This document shows positions 13,713 through 21,200 of a stretch of 38,748 nt of DNA, piece after piece; positions within the stretch are counted from its first letter, which is position 1; each line of letters opens with the position of its first letter. Both the position numbers and the translations under genes were made by a program. Under the pieces are notes generated by a model. It was not told the DNA's origin, ran no database searches, and saw nothing but the letters and a program-made list of their open reading frames with translations. This DNA comes from Verrucomicrobiota bacterium (GTDB taxonomy: Bacteria > Verrucomicrobiota > Verrucomicrobiia > Chthoniobacterales > UBA10450): contig QHQO01000027.1 in assembly GCA_003221195.1 (NCBI GenBank), positions 1 to 38,748 on the forward strand, in the 5' to 3' direction.

Positions 13713-14684
13713 TTAGAGCAATTTCAACCGCGTCAGGTCCTGTGAATCGACGATACCAACAGGCACGCTGTCATCATCGACCACGACCAGGTCGTCGATG
13801 CGATGGCGCTCGAGCAGATTAAGAACCTCAACAGCCAGCTTGTCTTTGTTCACCGTGACCGGGTTCAGCGTCATCAAGTCCGCAACAAGTCGTTCGCCGA
13901 TCTTTGAATCGAATTGAAAATGTCGTACGAAATCGCCATGGGTAAAAATACCCAGCAACCTTTGATTTTCATCGGTGACAACGGCAGCGCCGGCACGCAC
14001 GCCGGTCATTGCCTTAAGCACGTCACGCACGGGCGTATCGGTAGAAACAATCGCCATGGCTTCGCGTGGCCGCATGACCTGGTGCACACGCATTAGCATG
14101 CTGCGGCCGATCATTCCACCGGGATGAAACTTCGCAAAATCTTCCTTGTTGAAACCGCGCGCCTCCAGCAACACCATCGCCAGCGCATCGCCAAGCGCGA
14201 GCATCACTGTGGTGCTCGACGTCGGAGCGAGGTTCAACGGGCAAGCTTCCTGTTCGATGTTTACGTCGAGAAGCAGATGCGCGTTCTGTGCGACCGTTGA
14301 TTTCGGATCCCCGCACATGGCGATGATCCTGACTTGGAAGCGGGCGATCGCTGGCAGAATCCGAACCATTTCTTCCGTCTCCCCGCTTGCGCTCAAAGCT
14401 AGGACGACGTCGCCGTCGGCAATCACGCCGAGGTCGCCGTGCAACGCGTTCGAGGAATCGAGCACCACCGCTGGCGACCCGGTGCTGGTGAGGGTGGCGG
14501 CGATCTTTGCTCCGATGTGTCCTGACTTACCAACTCCGACGACAACGACTTTGCCCCTTGCATCGGCCGTCTCCTTAATCAATTCAACGGCTCTGGAGAA
14601 ATTTTCGCCGAGACGTTCCCGCAATCTCTTGAGCTCAAAAATTTCTATGTCCAGGACACGCCCGGCCTTTTCAAGGTAGTCCAT
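13713..14684 (-). CDS. kpsF: Arabinose-5-phosphate isomerase, KpsF/GutQ family
   Basis: A 323-residue protein with an N-terminal SIS sugar-isomerase domain. It has VVVGVGKSGHIGAKIAAT, ALHGDLGVIADGDVVLALS and APTSSTTVMLALGDALAM. Two CBS domains follow in the C-terminal half (MRPREAMAIVSTDTPV and LMTLNPVTVNKDKL). The enzyme interconverts ribulose-5-phosphate and arabinose-5-phosphate, the first step of Kdo synthesis for lipopolysaccharide, in the cytoplasm. ATG 14682-14684 gives a typical start (MDYLEKAGRVLDIE); the open frame upstream has no family similarity. The CBS pair probably senses a nucleotide. The gene is divergent from a small secreted protein gene. It implies that this organism makes Kdo-containing LPS. 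Confidence 0.94.
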   Translation of the reverse strand: MDYLEKAGRVLDIEIFELKRLRERLGENFSRAVELIKETADARGKVVVVGVGKSGHIGAKIAATLTSTGSPAVVLDSSNALHGDLGVIADGDVVLALSASGETEEMVRILPAIARFQVRIIAMCGDPKSTVAQNAHLLLDVNIEQEACPLNLAPTSSTTVMLALGDALAMVLLEARGFNKEDFAKFHPGGMIGRSMLMRVHQVMRPREAMAIVSTDTPVRDVLKAMTGVRAGAAVVTDENQRLLGIFTHGDFVRHFQFDSKIGERLVADLMTLNPVTVNKDKLAVEVLNLLERHRIDDLVVVDDDSVPVGIVDSQDLTRLKLL

Positions 14685-14693
14685 CGAAGTATA

Positions 14694-14699
14694 TATAAT
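14694..14699 (+). promoter_or_regulatory. Possible -10 element for the small secreted protein gene
   Basis: A perfect TATAAT lies in the 71-base divergent spacer, about 57 bases before the ATG at 14756. No good -35 hexamer is visible at the usual spacing, so support is limited. A ribosome site aaaggaa lies 5 or 6 bases before the ATG. Confidence 0.35.
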
Positions 14700-14755
14700 G
14701 AGGGCAGGTATTGTGACGGGCAAGAATTTGCACGTCTGCATTGAAAGGAAAAAAC

Positions 14756-15055
14756 ATGAAAACATTAATGATTGCAATCCTGGCCGCGCTGGTTACGACC
14801 GTTTCGGCACAAGAATTCAGAGCACCACTTGGCCCGCAAAAACCAGTGCGCGCGATGGCCACTCCGCCGCCCCTTTTACAACGCCCTGCGGTCGAGGGAG
14901 TGATTCCGCGAGGATTTAGCGATGGACGCAACCCGTTCCAGATGCTCAATCCCTGGGCGCCGGCTCGCTACGGCACATGGGTAGACAGTACATCGTTCGA
15001 CCCAAACCACCCCGGGAAATGGAACGGCATTAAGCTCTTCGAAATTATTTTTTGA
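14756..15055 (+). CDS. Small secreted protein of unknown function
   Basis: A 99-residue protein. It has a clear signal peptide, MKTLMIAILAALVTTVSAQ, with cleavage likely after VSA. The mature part of about 80 residues is proline-rich (PPPLLQRPAVEGVIPRG) and ends NGIKLFEIIF with aromatic residues. A good ribosome site precedes ATG 14756, and the start is unambiguous. I recognise no family. Its position, opposite kpsF and convergent with a glycosyltransferase, gives no firm clue. A periplasmic or secreted location is inferred. The gene ends just before a hairpin at 15076-15097. Confidence 0.7.
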   Translation: MKTLMIAILAALVTTVSAQEFRAPLGPQKPVRAMATPPPLLQRPAVEGVIPRGFSDGRNPFQMLNPWAPARYGTWVDSTSFDPNHPGKWNGIKLFEIIF

Positions 15056-15075
15056 TTCTCAGTCGTCATGTCCCC

Positions 15076-15097
15076 GCGACGGCTAGGAAGCCGTCGC
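15076..15097. repeat. Perfect hairpin gcgacggct-agga-agccgtcgc
   Basis: A 9-bp perfect stem with a 4-base loop lies between two convergent genes. It overlaps the stop codon (15083-15085) of the reverse-strand glycosyltransferase. It could serve as a terminator for either direction, but no T-run follows; a short REP-like element is equally possible. Confidence 0.7.
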
Positions 15098-16135
15098 TCC
15101 TTGGAACTGGGCAAAAAACTTTCCTAGCTGCGAACGCACTGCCTGAAACGAGAGGTGCTCTAGCGCGCGTTGCTGTGATTCAGTCACAATGGCGCCGCGC
15201 AAATCAGCGTTCTTCAACAAATCGAGCGCCATAGAAGCAATTTCGGTAATCGCCCGGCCCTCGCCGCAAGTTCTGGAGAACGCAATTCGTTCAATCGCGC
15301 CGTCGCCGCCAACACAGGGGATTCGACAGAGCAGAGCGTCGCCCGCAAGCTGACCGGGCACATGGCTGCGGTCCAGCTGCAAGACGATCTTATGCCGCGA
15401 CACATCCCGTAAATATTCCGGATACGATTTCCGCTTCCCAATTACATGGAGTTTTTCTTCCGGGAATTTCAGCTCGGAAAGCAAACGCCTCGCTTTATAT
15501 CCATCCAGATTAACGACGGTGACCGGTTCGCCTGTCGCGTCACAAAGCTGGCGCGCAACCAGCAGCGCTGCGAAATGATTGCGCGATGGCACGTCCCATT
15601 CGCGCGTGCCGACAAAGATTCCAGTTTGCTCATTCGGTGGCAGACAAAAATTCCATCTTTGATCTTCAACGGGATAAGGCGTCGGAATAAATGCGACGCG
15701 CCTGCGGCTCCAGCGAGCGTTCTGATAGATTTCCGCGGCTTCCGGAGTTGTAGCGATGCATCCATCCGCTTGCGCCACAATTTTCATGAAGCGCGATAAT
15801 CTGGCGCGCTCACATAGCTGTTGCGCGATCTGATGGAGTCCAGTCTCCTTTAACGAAACAACTACGGTGCGACCATGTCTTTTCAGGTCGGCAAATGCGC
15901 GCTCCGAAGCCCGAAAATCCCCGCGCAAAAGCAGAAGAACCGGTGTGTTCTCCTCGATGGCGCGACGGGAGCTACGGTGAAAGGCTCCCCGCGTACAGGC
16001 AGCGAAGGCGTGGAAGTTGATCGGTGGATGCTCGCCTTCGCCTGGCGCGGGCACACCACGAAACTGCTGTTCCGGATCGCGCCCACCTGGGTTGAGAACA
16101 GTCAATCGAAAATCCTCTGCGCCCTGCAATGTCAT
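15083..16135 (-). CDS. GT-B-type glycosyltransferase-like protein
   Basis: A 350-residue protein lacking membrane segments. The C-terminal half has GIFVGTREWDVPSRNHFAALLVA, VIGKRKSYPEYLRDVSRHKIVLQLDRS, then GQLAGDALLCRIPCVGG. The pattern is that of a GT-B nucleotide-sugar site, with a stand-alone loop and an acceptor-independent glycine-rich turn. The N-terminal half (GCIATTPEAAEIYQNARWSRRRVAFIPTPYP) matches the middle linker of GT4-like enzymes. I cannot name the sugar. ATG 16133-16135 is the only good start. The last codons and stop lie in a hairpin repeat, so the original C-terminus may have been slightly different. No co-directional partner is adjacent. Confidence 0.7.
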   Translation of the reverse strand: MTLQGAEDFRLTVLNPGGRDPEQQFRGVPAPGEGEHPPINFHAFAACTRGAFHRSSRRAIEENTPVLLLLRGDFRASERAFADLKRHGRTVVVSLKETGLHQIAQQLCERARLSRFMKIVAQADGCIATTPEAAEIYQNARWSRRRVAFIPTPYPVEDQRWNFCLPPNEQTGIFVGTREWDVPSRNHFAALLVARQLCDATGEPVTVVNLDGYKARRLLSELKFPEEKLHVIGKRKSYPEYLRDVSRHKIVLQLDRSHVPGQLAGDALLCRIPCVGGDGAIERIAFSRTCGEGRAITEIASMALDLLKNADLRGAIVTESQQRALEHLSFQAVRSQLGKFFAQFQGATAS

Positions 16136-16179
16136 TGTTAGATAAGGGCGCGAAATGACGCGAATAGCGGTGATGAAAA

Positions 16180-16220
16180 GAACGAAGCACTAATAACGAA
16201 GGACGAAGGAATGACGAAAT
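16180..16220. repeat. Second copy of the gaatgacgaa-type repeat
   Basis: It contains acgaagcactaataacgaag followed by gacgaaggaatgacgaaat. In reverse complement this resembles the end of the element at 1212-1299 (ccttcgtc, gtgcttcgtc). It lies in the short gap between the glycosyltransferase start and the PBP stop. Degenerate. Confidence 0.5.
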
Positions 16221-16316
16221 CAAAAAAACAGTCAAGTACGTGGTCATTCGAACTTCCGTCGGTACTCTTCATTCTGCCTGTTGGCATCAATCCGCGTGAT
16301 TCGCGGTTCAAAACGC

Positions 16317-18947
16317 TCATTCGTCGGCATCGTCCGGCGGGGGCGTTGCGGATTTCAAAAGGGTTTCATCCTCGCCTTCCTGGTCCAGAGGTTTAACCGG
16401 TATTGCGCGCCGGATTTCGACCGGCTTTTTATCTTGCGGTTGAACCGGGATTGCTTTTCGAATTTCCGGGGCAGATTCCGCTGTTTGAGGACCGGATTCA
16501 TTGCCACTCCCGCTGATGTTTGCTGTTTTCGCCCGGCTCTCTCCAGATTCGGAGTCGCTCTTCTGATTTGCGGCGGCTTGAGCGGCTTGCTCCGCCGCCG
16601 GCTCAGGTTTCAATGTTGGCTTAAGAGAATTGTAGGGGTCCGTGTCGGCCAATAACGTTGGACTTTTTATGGCGATTGGCGTGACCTCGCTGAGGTCTAC
16701 AGCCAACGCGGCGCGTGGCAAATCGCTCGAAGAAAAAAAGCGAGCAATACGAGCGCGCGGTTCACCATGGACATTGCAAGGCTCAGTAGGGACCTGCGAT
16801 TGAGTGCCAATCTCCATGTAAGTGGTACGCCGTTGAACCGTTTCGCCACTCGCTGTCTTGACCGCGTCATAACATTTATCGGTGGCGAGCAATCCAGACC
16901 TCGAACAAATCTCGACCTGCTTCAGCCCGCCCGAGGTGGATGTCGGCTGCTTGATTTCCCGGGGTGGATAGTGGTCGGCCGCGGCATTCATGACATCCAC
17001 CCAAGCAGGCAGCGCCAGTTCGCGTCCAAATGCGCCGCGATAAATCTTTTGCGGTTTATCAAAACCTGTCCAAACGGCACAGGTGAAATTGGAATCATAT
17101 CCGGCAAACAGCGCATCGGTAAAATCGTAAGCGGTGCCGGTTTTACCTGCTGCCGGAATTTTCTTCAGACCAAATTCCATGAAGGCAGCTTTCCCTGTTC
17201 CTGATTCAAGCGCGTCTGCAAGGCAGGAGTGCACTTCGTACGCGGTTTCAGGTTTGGTGACCAGCTTCCGGATACTCTCCCGTTTCCCGTCCCAAACCAG
17301 AGTTCCGTCCTTTTCTTCGATACGCTCCAGAATGTGTGACACGTTTGGTCGCCAGCCGCCGTTTGGGAATATCGTGTAAGCGAGCGCGAGCTCGGCCAAC
17401 GTAACCTCGCTGCTTCCGAGAAACGTGGCCGGATAAGGACGAAGGGGGGAATGAATTCCCGCCGCAGCGCAAAGCTGCAACATAGCATCAACTCCCGCAT
17501 CCATCCCAACCCGGACGGTTGCGCCATTTTTTGATTTCGCCAGAGCTTGTCTGGCCGTCATCGTGCCTTCATAACGGTTCTCGGCGCTTTCGGGTCCCCA
17601 TTCCCCCAGAATGCCGGTGGTACCGCCGATCATGACCGCGCGATTATCCAGTGGCGAATCTTCGACCAGCGACCCGGGATACATTCCTTTTTCGAAAGCA
17701 GCCGCATAAACAAATGGCAGCATTGCAGTCCCAGCGGGCCGGCGCGCTTGCAACGCGCGATTGTATTGGTTGTGCTCGAAATCGCGTCCACCGACCAGCA
17801 CCAGAATATCGCCCGTTGCATTGTCCAGACCGATAACGGCGCCCTGGAGATACTCAGGCGCAGGCTGGTCTGACATCGTGCCGTTGGCTTTGGCCTTGCG
17901 AAACGATGCTGCGTACTGGGCGTAAGTCGGGTGATTGTAATCGGGTCGCTGTTCGATTTGTTCGAGATTCGTTCGCAAGGAATCTTCGGCAACTTTTTGA
18001 AGATCGACGTCGATTGTCGTGTGAATCCGGTAGCCTTCGTTGATTGCGCGGTCCCATCCGACGGCTGCGATCACCTGCTGACGAATGTAATCGACTGCGT
18101 AAGTCTGCCCCTGCGCATTTTGCCTGCTCCCCACAACAATTTCTTGGCCTCGTGCGTTGGTGCATTGTTCGCGATTGATAAAGCCAATCTCGCGCATCCG
18201 ATCGAGCGCGTAGTCGCGCGCTTCACGCGAGGTCGCCCGGTCTGTCCATGGCGACAATCTGTTTGGGCTCTTGATCAGGCCTGCGAGGGTGGCGCATTCT
18301 GCCAGCGACATTTCACGGGCTGGTTTGCCAAAGTACCCCCGCGAGGCTGCTTCCGCTCCGTACAGGCCGGCGCCGAAATAGATCCGGTTCAGATATAGCT
18401 CCAGGATTTTCTGTTTGCTGAACTTGTCTTCAATCCGTTGCGCCAGGAAAATCTCGAGCAGTTTGCGGCGGAACGTTTTTTGCTTGAGCGAAAAACTGTT
18501 GCGCGCCAGTTGCTGCGTAATGGTGCTGGCGCCCTGGCGCACATGTCCGGCCGTCAAATTTTTCAACGCTGCCCGGATGATTCCGAACAAATCGTAGCCA
18601 TGATGCTGATAAAATTTCGCATCTTCAACTGCGACGACCGCGTTAATGAGATCGGGAGGCAGTTGGTCGTACGGCACTGTCTCGCGGTTCTCAACGTAGA
18701 TTTGCCCGAAGATCTTGCCGTTGCGATCGAGGATCACACTCGCTGATTCCATTTGTTCGAGCTTGGTTAAGTCGAATGCTTTGGCCTGCGCTTTGAGATC
18801 GGCGACAAGGCTGGAGATGTAGACTGCTAAGACGACTGCAAGCACTGCAACGCAGGCAATGGGCACGTAAAACCACGGCCTCAAATACCATGGTGGCCGA
18901 AAGCGATAGCCCGGTGGAGGCCTCAGATATGTGGCGTTCGGTCTCAA
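16317..18947 (-). CDS. Class A penicillin-binding protein (PBP1A-like) with degenerate transpeptidase motif
   Basis: An 876-residue bifunctional-type peptidoglycan synthase. It has a cytoplasmic tail and one transmembrane helix (about 25-48). The GT51 glycosyltransferase domain (70-240) has the catalytic VEDAKFYQHHG (Glu108), RQGASTITQQLARN and the LELYLNRIYFG segment. The transpeptidase domain (365-690) keeps the SxN motif as SKN (472-474) and KTGT (602-605). The first motif, normally SxxK in GSxxKPF, reads GTAMLPF here (406-412). Thr407 replaces the serine nucleophile and Leu410 the lysine base, confirmed on the DNA at 17718-17729. Polymerisation should work but crosslinking probably not. 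The C-terminus (700-876) is a low-complexity tail with two copies of an AIPVxPxD repeat. ATG at 18947. Confidence 0.93.
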   Translation of the reverse strand: MRPNATYLRPPPGYRFRPPWYLRPWFYVPIACVAVLAVVLAVYISSLVADLKAQAKAFDLTKLEQMESASVILDRNGKIFGQIYVENRETVPYDQLPPDLINAVVAVEDAKFYQHHGYDLFGIIRAALKNLTAGHVRQGASTITQQLARNSFSLKQKTFRRKLLEIFLAQRIEDKFSKQKILELYLNRIYFGAGLYGAEAASRGYFGKPAREMSLAECATLAGLIKSPNRLSPWTDRATSREARDYALDRMREIGFINREQCTNARGQEIVVGSRQNAQGQTYAVDYIRQQVIAAVGWDRAINEGYRIHTTIDVDLQKVAEDSLRTNLEQIEQRPDYNHPTYAQYAASFRKAKANGTMSDQPAPEYLQGAVIGLDNATGDILVLVGGRDFEHNQYNRALQARRPAGTAMLPFVYAAAFEKGMYPGSLVEDSPLDNRAVMIGGTTGILGEWGPESAENRYEGTMTARQALAKSKNGATVRVGMDAGVDAMLQLCAAAGIHSPLRPYPATFLGSSEVTLAELALAYTIFPNGGWRPNVSHILERIEEKDGTLVWDGKRESIRKLVTKPETAYEVHSCLADALESGTGKAAFMEFGLKKIPAAGKTGTAYDFTDALFAGYDSNFTCAVWTGFDKPQKIYRGAFGRELALPAWVDVMNAAADHYPPREIKQPTSTSGGLKQVEICSRSGLLATDKCYDAVKTASGETVQRRTTYMEIGTQSQVPTEPCNVHGEPRARIARFFSSSDLPRAALAVDLSEVTPIAIKSPTLLADTDPYNSLKPTLKPEPAAEQAAQAAANQKSDSESGESRAKTANISGSGNESGPQTAESAPEIRKAIPVQPQDKKPVEIRRAIPVKPLDQEGEDETLLKSATPPPDDADE

Positions 18948-18983
18948 GCTTTACAAAGGACTGGGCTCCCCAAGGTACGCGCC

Positions 18984-19018
18984 AAATGCCAAACGCTCAA
19001 TGCTCAATGCTCAATGCG
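18984..19018. repeat. Short tandem repeat aaacgctcaatgctcaatg
   Basis: A run of ctcaatg units upstream of the PBP start, related to the argS-treY spacer repeat in its ctcaa/atg units. It may be part of a dispersed repeat family. Confidence 0.45.
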
Positions 19019-19279
19019 GGTTGGTTGCCCGGCGCTTTCTTTGGGTACCAAGCTCACCGTAAGACAATGCTTCATGAATTAACGGCGCGGCCCCGCTGGG
19101 GAACAGGCATTTGAAGAGCTGCTGCATCGGTTTCGGTCTTTTTAATGTTTTGCGGCGTCGCGGCGAGTGTGTACTTGACGCTCGCCTCTTTGTGCTTGAC
19201 TGGATTGAACCAATTCGTTAGGTGTGGTCTTTGGCGCGTGGATGGTAGAAACAATGATTCGGGGCTCCCAAAGGTTGCG
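19019..19279. other. Intergenic region before the GT2 remnant
   Basis: Between the PBP start and the forward cluster. Several short open frames on both strands give no recognised family. No convincing promoter for the divergent genes was found, although the region must hold one for the large forward unit. It ends at the GT2 remnant. Confidence 0.4.
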
Positions 19280-19462
19280 ATGAGATGGGAGATCATTGTT
19301 GTGGACGACGGCAGCAGCGATGCCACGGCTCTGATCTGCGACGAGTTGAAAGCTCAACACTCGGAAGTTGAGGTGATTCGGCACGAGCAGAACAGGGGAT
19401 ACGGTGCAGTACTGAAGAGCGGCATGATGTCAGCCAAATATGACCTTATCTTCTTTTCAGAT
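19280..19462 (+). pseudogene. Glycosyltransferase family 2 remnant
   Basis: A short open frame encodes WEIIVVDDGSSDATALICD, then EVIRHEQNRGYGAVLKSG and DLIFFSD. This is the N-terminal nucleotide-binding part of a GT2 (VDDGS motif, then RGYG). In a working enzyme it is preceded by a SVVIPAYNE segment and followed by a DxD motif. Neither is present: the upstream sequence is unrelated and the frame after FFSD departs from the family until a stop at 19651. About 60 of a normal 300 codons survive. It is most likely a deletion remnant of a gene that belonged to the polysaccharide cluster. Confidence 0.7.
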
Positions 19463-19647
19463 GAACTTTGTCCGCTTTTGCGGAAGCTTCGGCATGTAGC
19501 GCTCAACCAGACGAGACTCTATTCCGCCACTGACAAAGCGCAGACCACCCCAATTTTGACAGACGATGCCATCAAGGGTTCCTCACAGGAGCTTTCCTTG
19601 GATAACGAGGCAATTACCGTGCGTTTATCGCGCAACAGAGTCGTGAC
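19463..19647. other. Unassigned stretch after the GT2 remnant
   Basis: The open frame of the remnant continues here (ELCPLLRKLRHVALNQ...) but shows no family I recognise. No hairpin or repeat is obvious. It probably contains the junction produced by the deletion of the GT2. Confidence 0.35.
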
Positions 19648-21153
19648 TTGAATAGCCTGCCTTGTCTCGAATCCACGCGCGACGCAGTCTTGCGTGCCGC
19701 TTCCGGAGAAACACGGCGACGGGTCATGCTGATAGGACTCGACTGCGCGGCACCTGAGTTACTGTTTGATCGCTGGCTTAATGATTTGCCAAACTTAAAG
19801 AGCCTTTGCCAAGTCGGTGTGCACGGAACGCTCCGCTCGTGCGATCCGCCCATCACAGTTCCGGCATGGTCAGTGATGATGTCGTCCAAGAGTCCCGGCA
19901 GGCTTGGAGTTTACGGATTTCGGAACCGGGCTGGTCACTCGTACGACCGACACTTGATCGCAAATTCCCTCGCGATCAAAGAGGATCGTTTGTGGGATAT
20001 CCTTTCGAGAAGTGGAAAGCGTTCGATTGTCATCGGCGTACCGGGAACGTACCCACCTCAACCACTTAACGGATTGTTGGTCGGCGACTTTCTGACTCCA
20101 GATACGAGCTGCGACTACACATATCCGCCCGAACTTAAAGAGGAAATTGCGCGCGTGGTCGGAGAATATGTTCTGGACGTGCGGGATTTTCGCTCCGGCA
20201 ATAAAAATAAGATCCTAGGTGACATCTATGAGATGACCCGAAAGCGCTTCCGACTCGCCCGCCATCTTCTTGCAAAGGAAGATTGGGATTATTTTATGAT
20301 GGTGGAAATGGGCGTAGACCGAATTCATCATGCGTTTTGGGATGACATGGACCCGGCGCATCGGTTCTACAAGCCCGGCAACAAATTCGAGACCGCAATT
20401 CATGATTACTACCAGGAAGTGGATCGTGAAATTGGCGAATTACTTGCGTTCGCCGATAACGCAACGGCTGTGCTGGTGGTGTCGGATCACGGCGCTAAGC
20501 GTATGGACGGCGGCATCTGCGTTAACGAGTGGCTAATTGCAAATGGCTACCTCGCGCTGGCGGAAAAACCTGGCAGCGCCGTACCACTCTCGAAAGCTAA
20601 AGTTGATTGGTCGCGGACGAAAGCATGGGGAGATGGCGGCTATTACGCACGTGTTTTCCTCAATGTCGCTGGCCGTGAGCCAAACGGAACCATTGCACCA
20701 GAAGATTATGAAAAGCTGCGGGAGGAATTAGTCGCTGGATTGAAAGCCATTCGTGATGAAAACGGACAGGAAATGGGCACGCAAGTTTTTCGGCCGGAGC
20801 AATTGTATAAAGAGGTGCGCGGCGTCGCGCCGGATCTGATCGTTTATTTCGGCGATCTTTATTGGCGGTCTGTCGGTACCGTCGGCGGCGGAAGAATACA
20901 TACCTTTGAGAACGACACTGGCCCCGATGGGGCTAACCATGCGGAGAACGGAATTTTTCTCTTTCGGCCGGCTGACGACGGGATTCCGGGTGGACGGCGA
21001 ATCGAAGGGCTGCGGATCACCGACATTGCGCCAACGGTCTTGCAATTATTCGGTTTACCGGTTCCGCAAGATATGGAGGGCACGGCGCTGACCTGGTCAT
21101 TTGCGGTTTCCCCTAACGACAAAAATTTATCAGCGACTATCAGCGACCAATAG
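19648..21153 (+). CDS. Alkaline-phosphatase-superfamily phosphodiesterase 1
   Basis: About 500 residues, type I phosphodiesterase/nucleotide pyrophosphatase (NPP) fold. Metal ligands are visible: IGLDCAAPELL (Asp), then the nucleophile region VPAWSVMMSSKSPGRLGVYGF with Ser where Thr is usual. MGVDRIHHAFW, VVSDHGAKRM and NHAENGIFL follow. The family hydrolyses phosphomonoesters or diesters or transfers phospho-groups, often in surface-polysaccharide loci. No transmembrane segment or evident signal peptide is seen, so a cytoplasmic location is possible. The start is uncertain: TTG 19648 opens the frame, and an ATG at the MLIGLD position is a conservative alternative. A closely related gene follows 47 bases downstream. 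Confidence 0.8.
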   Translation: MNSLPCLESTRDAVLRAASGETRRRVMLIGLDCAAPELLFDRWLNDLPNLKSLCQVGVHGTLRSCDPPITVPAWSVMMSSKSPGRLGVYGFRNRAGHSYDRHLIANSLAIKEDRLWDILSRSGKRSIVIGVPGTYPPQPLNGLLVGDFLTPDTSCDYTYPPELKEEIARVVGEYVLDVRDFRSGNKNKILGDIYEMTRKRFRLARHLLAKEDWDYFMMVEMGVDRIHHAFWDDMDPAHRFYKPGNKFETAIHDYYQEVDREIGELLAFADNATAVLVVSDHGAKRMDGGICVNEWLIANGYLALAEKPGSAVPLSKAKVDWSRTKAWGDGGYYARVFLNVAGREPNGTIAPEDYEKLREELVAGLKAIRDENGQEMGTQVFRPEQLYKEVRGVAPDLIVYFGDLYWRSVGTVGGGRIHTFENDTGPDGANHAENGIFLFRPADDGIPGGRRIEGLRITDIAPTVLQLFGLPVPQDMEGTALTWSFAVSPNDKNLSATISDQ

Positions 21154-21200
21154 TGTTCCTTTTGTAGAATCTTGATAGAAACCATGAAGATTAGCAATCT

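Noticed and set aside
15083-15097. Hairpin as a Rho-independent terminator
   Set aside because: There is no T-run on either side; it is listed as a repeat instead.
19072-19384. Reverse-strand short frames near the GT2 remnant
   Set aside because: No recognised domain; they overlap the GT2 homology on the other strand.
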